A DNA stretch of 64,000 nt from Welwitschia mirabilis (Eukaryota > Gnetophyta > Gnetopsida > Welwitschiales). Made by a program: the position numbers and the translations under genes. The stretch spans positions 289,174,025 through 289,238,024 of the forward strand of contig JBOZIK010000001.1 of assembly GCA_051453625.1 (NCBI GenBank). Reading direction: 5' to 3'. The number at the start of each line of letters is the position of its first letter. Positions within the stretch are counted from its first letter, which is position 1. A model generated the notes under the pieces. That model did not search any database. It was not told the DNA's origin and saw only the letters and a program-made list of their open reading frames with translations. Positions 61,930 to 64,000 of this stretch are shown here, one piece after another.

Positions 61930-62950
61930 GCCATATCTCTACTAAGTTTGATATTTTTAGAAGCCCACAATAATTTTTCTTTAACATCAAGAGGTCATAC
62001 TAATCCAAAGATTTTTAGATATACAAATCCAAAACCAATCACAAAATCATCCTATAGAATACAATCCCATAACAATGAAAATGTAGTGGGTTTTCTAGTA
62101 AATATATATCTATTCCTCTGCTTCAAATCCAAAACCATAATGTAATTAAAAGAATCATCTCTATCCTTCTTTCTTTTCATCTTGAATGAACACCTGCTAA
62201 TGCTTCAATACCTTATTTATTGATAATCCTTCCATCTGATAACTTGATAATCTTGTGATCTTCCCATATGTAGCTTAAGAAAAAGAGCTTTTAATAAATA
62301 CATGATTCACAGTTTCTTTATTATAATAGAAGACACACCCTTATTCCATTATGAAGCTCCTATATCATAAGTAATTTTTAGTAGTAACTTTATTAGAGAG
62401 AACTTTACTAAAGAATATTCAATGTCTTGGTAATAGAAAAATTTTAATCCATTTATGATACCATGAAAATATCAAGGAATCAAAAGTGGCATATTCCTTC
62501 TTCACATTATAGTCTTAATAAAATAGAGCACAAAACTCAATTTTTTTTTTCAACTCCCTCTAGATGAGAGAATCTAGAATCAATAAGGGAAAATCCATAA
62601 AGTGTATGCCATTATATAAATATTTAGCTTGAATTATATGAATTCAAGATAATTCAAGATTTATCTTCATGCATTGATTATAATATAAATTTTTCTAAAA
62701 GGATTACCACTTTAAAATATACCAAATGACTAATTCCCCATCCACTATTTTTTTTCGGCTTGGTAAACTTCCTTTTAAGGAAAGGTATATAAAGTACACC
62801 TATATCCTTTATTTAAAAGAAATTATCTTCTTATTTTCTTATGTGTTTAAGGACTGATACTAAAGCTTTAAAAAAAGACATGAATTATAATGGGAGGATC
62901 TATAAAGAACTTCAAAAGAAGCTAAATTCTCTTAGATTATTTTAAATATT
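61930..62950 (-). pseudogene. 3' end of an L1-type LINE (zf-RVT region)
   Basis: The minus strand near 62330 reads GCVFYYNKETVNHVFIKSSF, resembling the LINE-terminal zinc-finger (zf-RVT) pattern CxxC...ETxxHLFxxC with its Cys residues partly lost. Sequence to about 62.9 kb upstream could be the RT end. It is decayed and the borders are uncertain. Confidence 0.5.
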
Positions 62951-64000
62951 TTTTATGAATAGAGAATCTTAACACTATACAAAAGCACTCACTGCATCTT
63001 GTGAGGCTATGTCCATGTTCATCATCATGAGTATTATTAAGGATTTGGTTGGGGCTTCCCATACACCTTTTAGTTCGTGTGGATATATGAACTTGCAACC
63101 ATAAGAAAATCATTGGTTGGATTTAAACATTCCATAATAATTTCAATCAACACAAATATAGGTCATTCAATATTATTTAGAATGTCCTTAGACAAAGTCA
63201 TATAAGCTATCAAGAAATAAGGTCCAATTTCAAGTAAATTATTAATTAAAATTAGTACTAGAATTAATCTAGTAACGGATTAGAATGCATTAAGTACAAA
63301 TAAAATCACATAGCTAAAGAATGTCCATTAACTACTCTATATTATAACCAAAAAGTCCTCAATCATAAAACATTCAAAAACCAATAAAATATCATTTAGC
63401 ATCAATAGATAATCAAACATGAAATTTCAAAGCTCATTCACAGAAGGTAAGGCCTTACTTAATAACAAATAACTAATTAATATATTTGATTATGAAGCAA
63501 CCTAAATCTTTATAACTCTTATGGTTCTTTTAAAATAAAAATTATGTTGTATTCTAAATAAGGCATGCATAAAGCTTTTAAATGGGTTTATATTTGAGAT
63601 CAATCAAAAATTTCAACATTGGACTTTATCCATAAGTGAGGAAGATTTTTAAATTTAAATAATTATTATTAACTTAATAAAACATGATACTTTTCTACTA
63701 TGAATTAATAAATAAAAAACAATGGAGCTATAACTTATAAAAGAGATTAAGTAGAAATGATAATCATGGTTAAAAACTAATCATCCAAGGTCAATGCAAA
63801 TTGGCTATGAATAATTTGATTAAATCTAAGAATATTGAGAGGAAGATTAAATGATGATAATTAGTATATATGCCTTATTTAAAACCATCCAATTTAAAGG
63901 AAGAAAAAGAAGCCCCTAAAAAGTATATCAATAGTCTCATAATACTTTGATGTATTTACAAGATAATTACTAACAGTTTAATCTCTTTAGTAATTAATTT
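62951..64000. other. AT-rich sequence, no gene seen
   Basis: Nothing recognised on either strand. It may include more worn LINE sequence. Confidence 0.4.

Noticed and set aside
61948-62145. Plus-strand frame of 65 codons
   Set aside because: Opposite-strand shadow of the LINE 3' region.
1-64000. CRISPR arrays, operons, or organelle DNA insertion
   Set aside because: No regularly spaced short repeats with unique spacers, no closely packed ORFs, and no recognised plastid or mitochondrial gene.

Overview
The window looks like nuclear DNA of a seed plant. The one intact gene is a plant-type BRITTLE1 (BT1) adenylate carrier with plant-like introns. The rest is very AT-rich and packed with old, heavily mutated, nested retrotransposons of plant-specific kinds: Athila-like Ty3/gypsy, Sirevirus-like Ty1/copia and plant L1 LINEs with a DUF4283 ORF1. 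Such deep decay without removal resembles gymnosperm genomes, but that is an inference and the species cannot be told from this window. Assembly gaps (N) lie at 1014-1209, 2297-2396, 2660-3629, 12769-12778, 16919-16928, 17403-17502, 24855-24954, 27307-27508, 27762-28644, 29495-30415, 42251-42350 and 51537-51636.

Layout. 0-4.2 kb: AT-rich sequence with local tandem duplications and a degenerate minisatellite next to gaps. 4.3-6.5 kb: the BT1-like gene, three exons on the + strand, in a CpG-retaining, GC-richer island with a candidate TATA box and two upstream ORFs. 6.5-12.4 kb: no recognisable gene. 12.4-16.4 kb: decayed LINE on the + strand. 16.9-31.4 kb: a mosaic on the minus strand. It has three LTR copies of one copia family (16907, 22654 and 29285), an Athila-like integrase plus third-ORF fragment between the first two, and a copia interior (primer site, gag, protease, then a third ORF with no integrase or RT visible) between the last two. 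32.3-33.4 kb: a broken ORF ending in a J-domain. 33.5-37.8 kb: a nearly full-length decayed L1 LINE, minus strand. 39.96-60.57 kb: an old gag-only LTR element, split by a 13.3-kb nested Athila-like element (45138-58411) that keeps both LTRs, a 5-bp target duplication with one mismatch, a tRNA-Asp-type primer site, gag, protease, RT, RNase H, integrase and a third (env-position) ORF. 61.9-62.95 kb: the 3' end of another LINE. The remainder is featureless AT-rich DNA.

How it fits together. Only BT1 is likely to be functional; it would export or exchange adenine nucleotides across a plastid (or mitochondrial) inner membrane. All retroelement ORFs carry stops and frameshifts. The most interesting pattern concerns the third ORFs. 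Three elements from two superfamilies carry one of the same apparent plant-specific type ('putative plant transposon protein'/ATHILA-like). In two of them, LTR-like sequence motifs recur just upstream of that ORF, which suggests a shared way of expressing it. I found no CRISPR array, operon or other prokaryote-type system, and no tRNA or rRNA gene.
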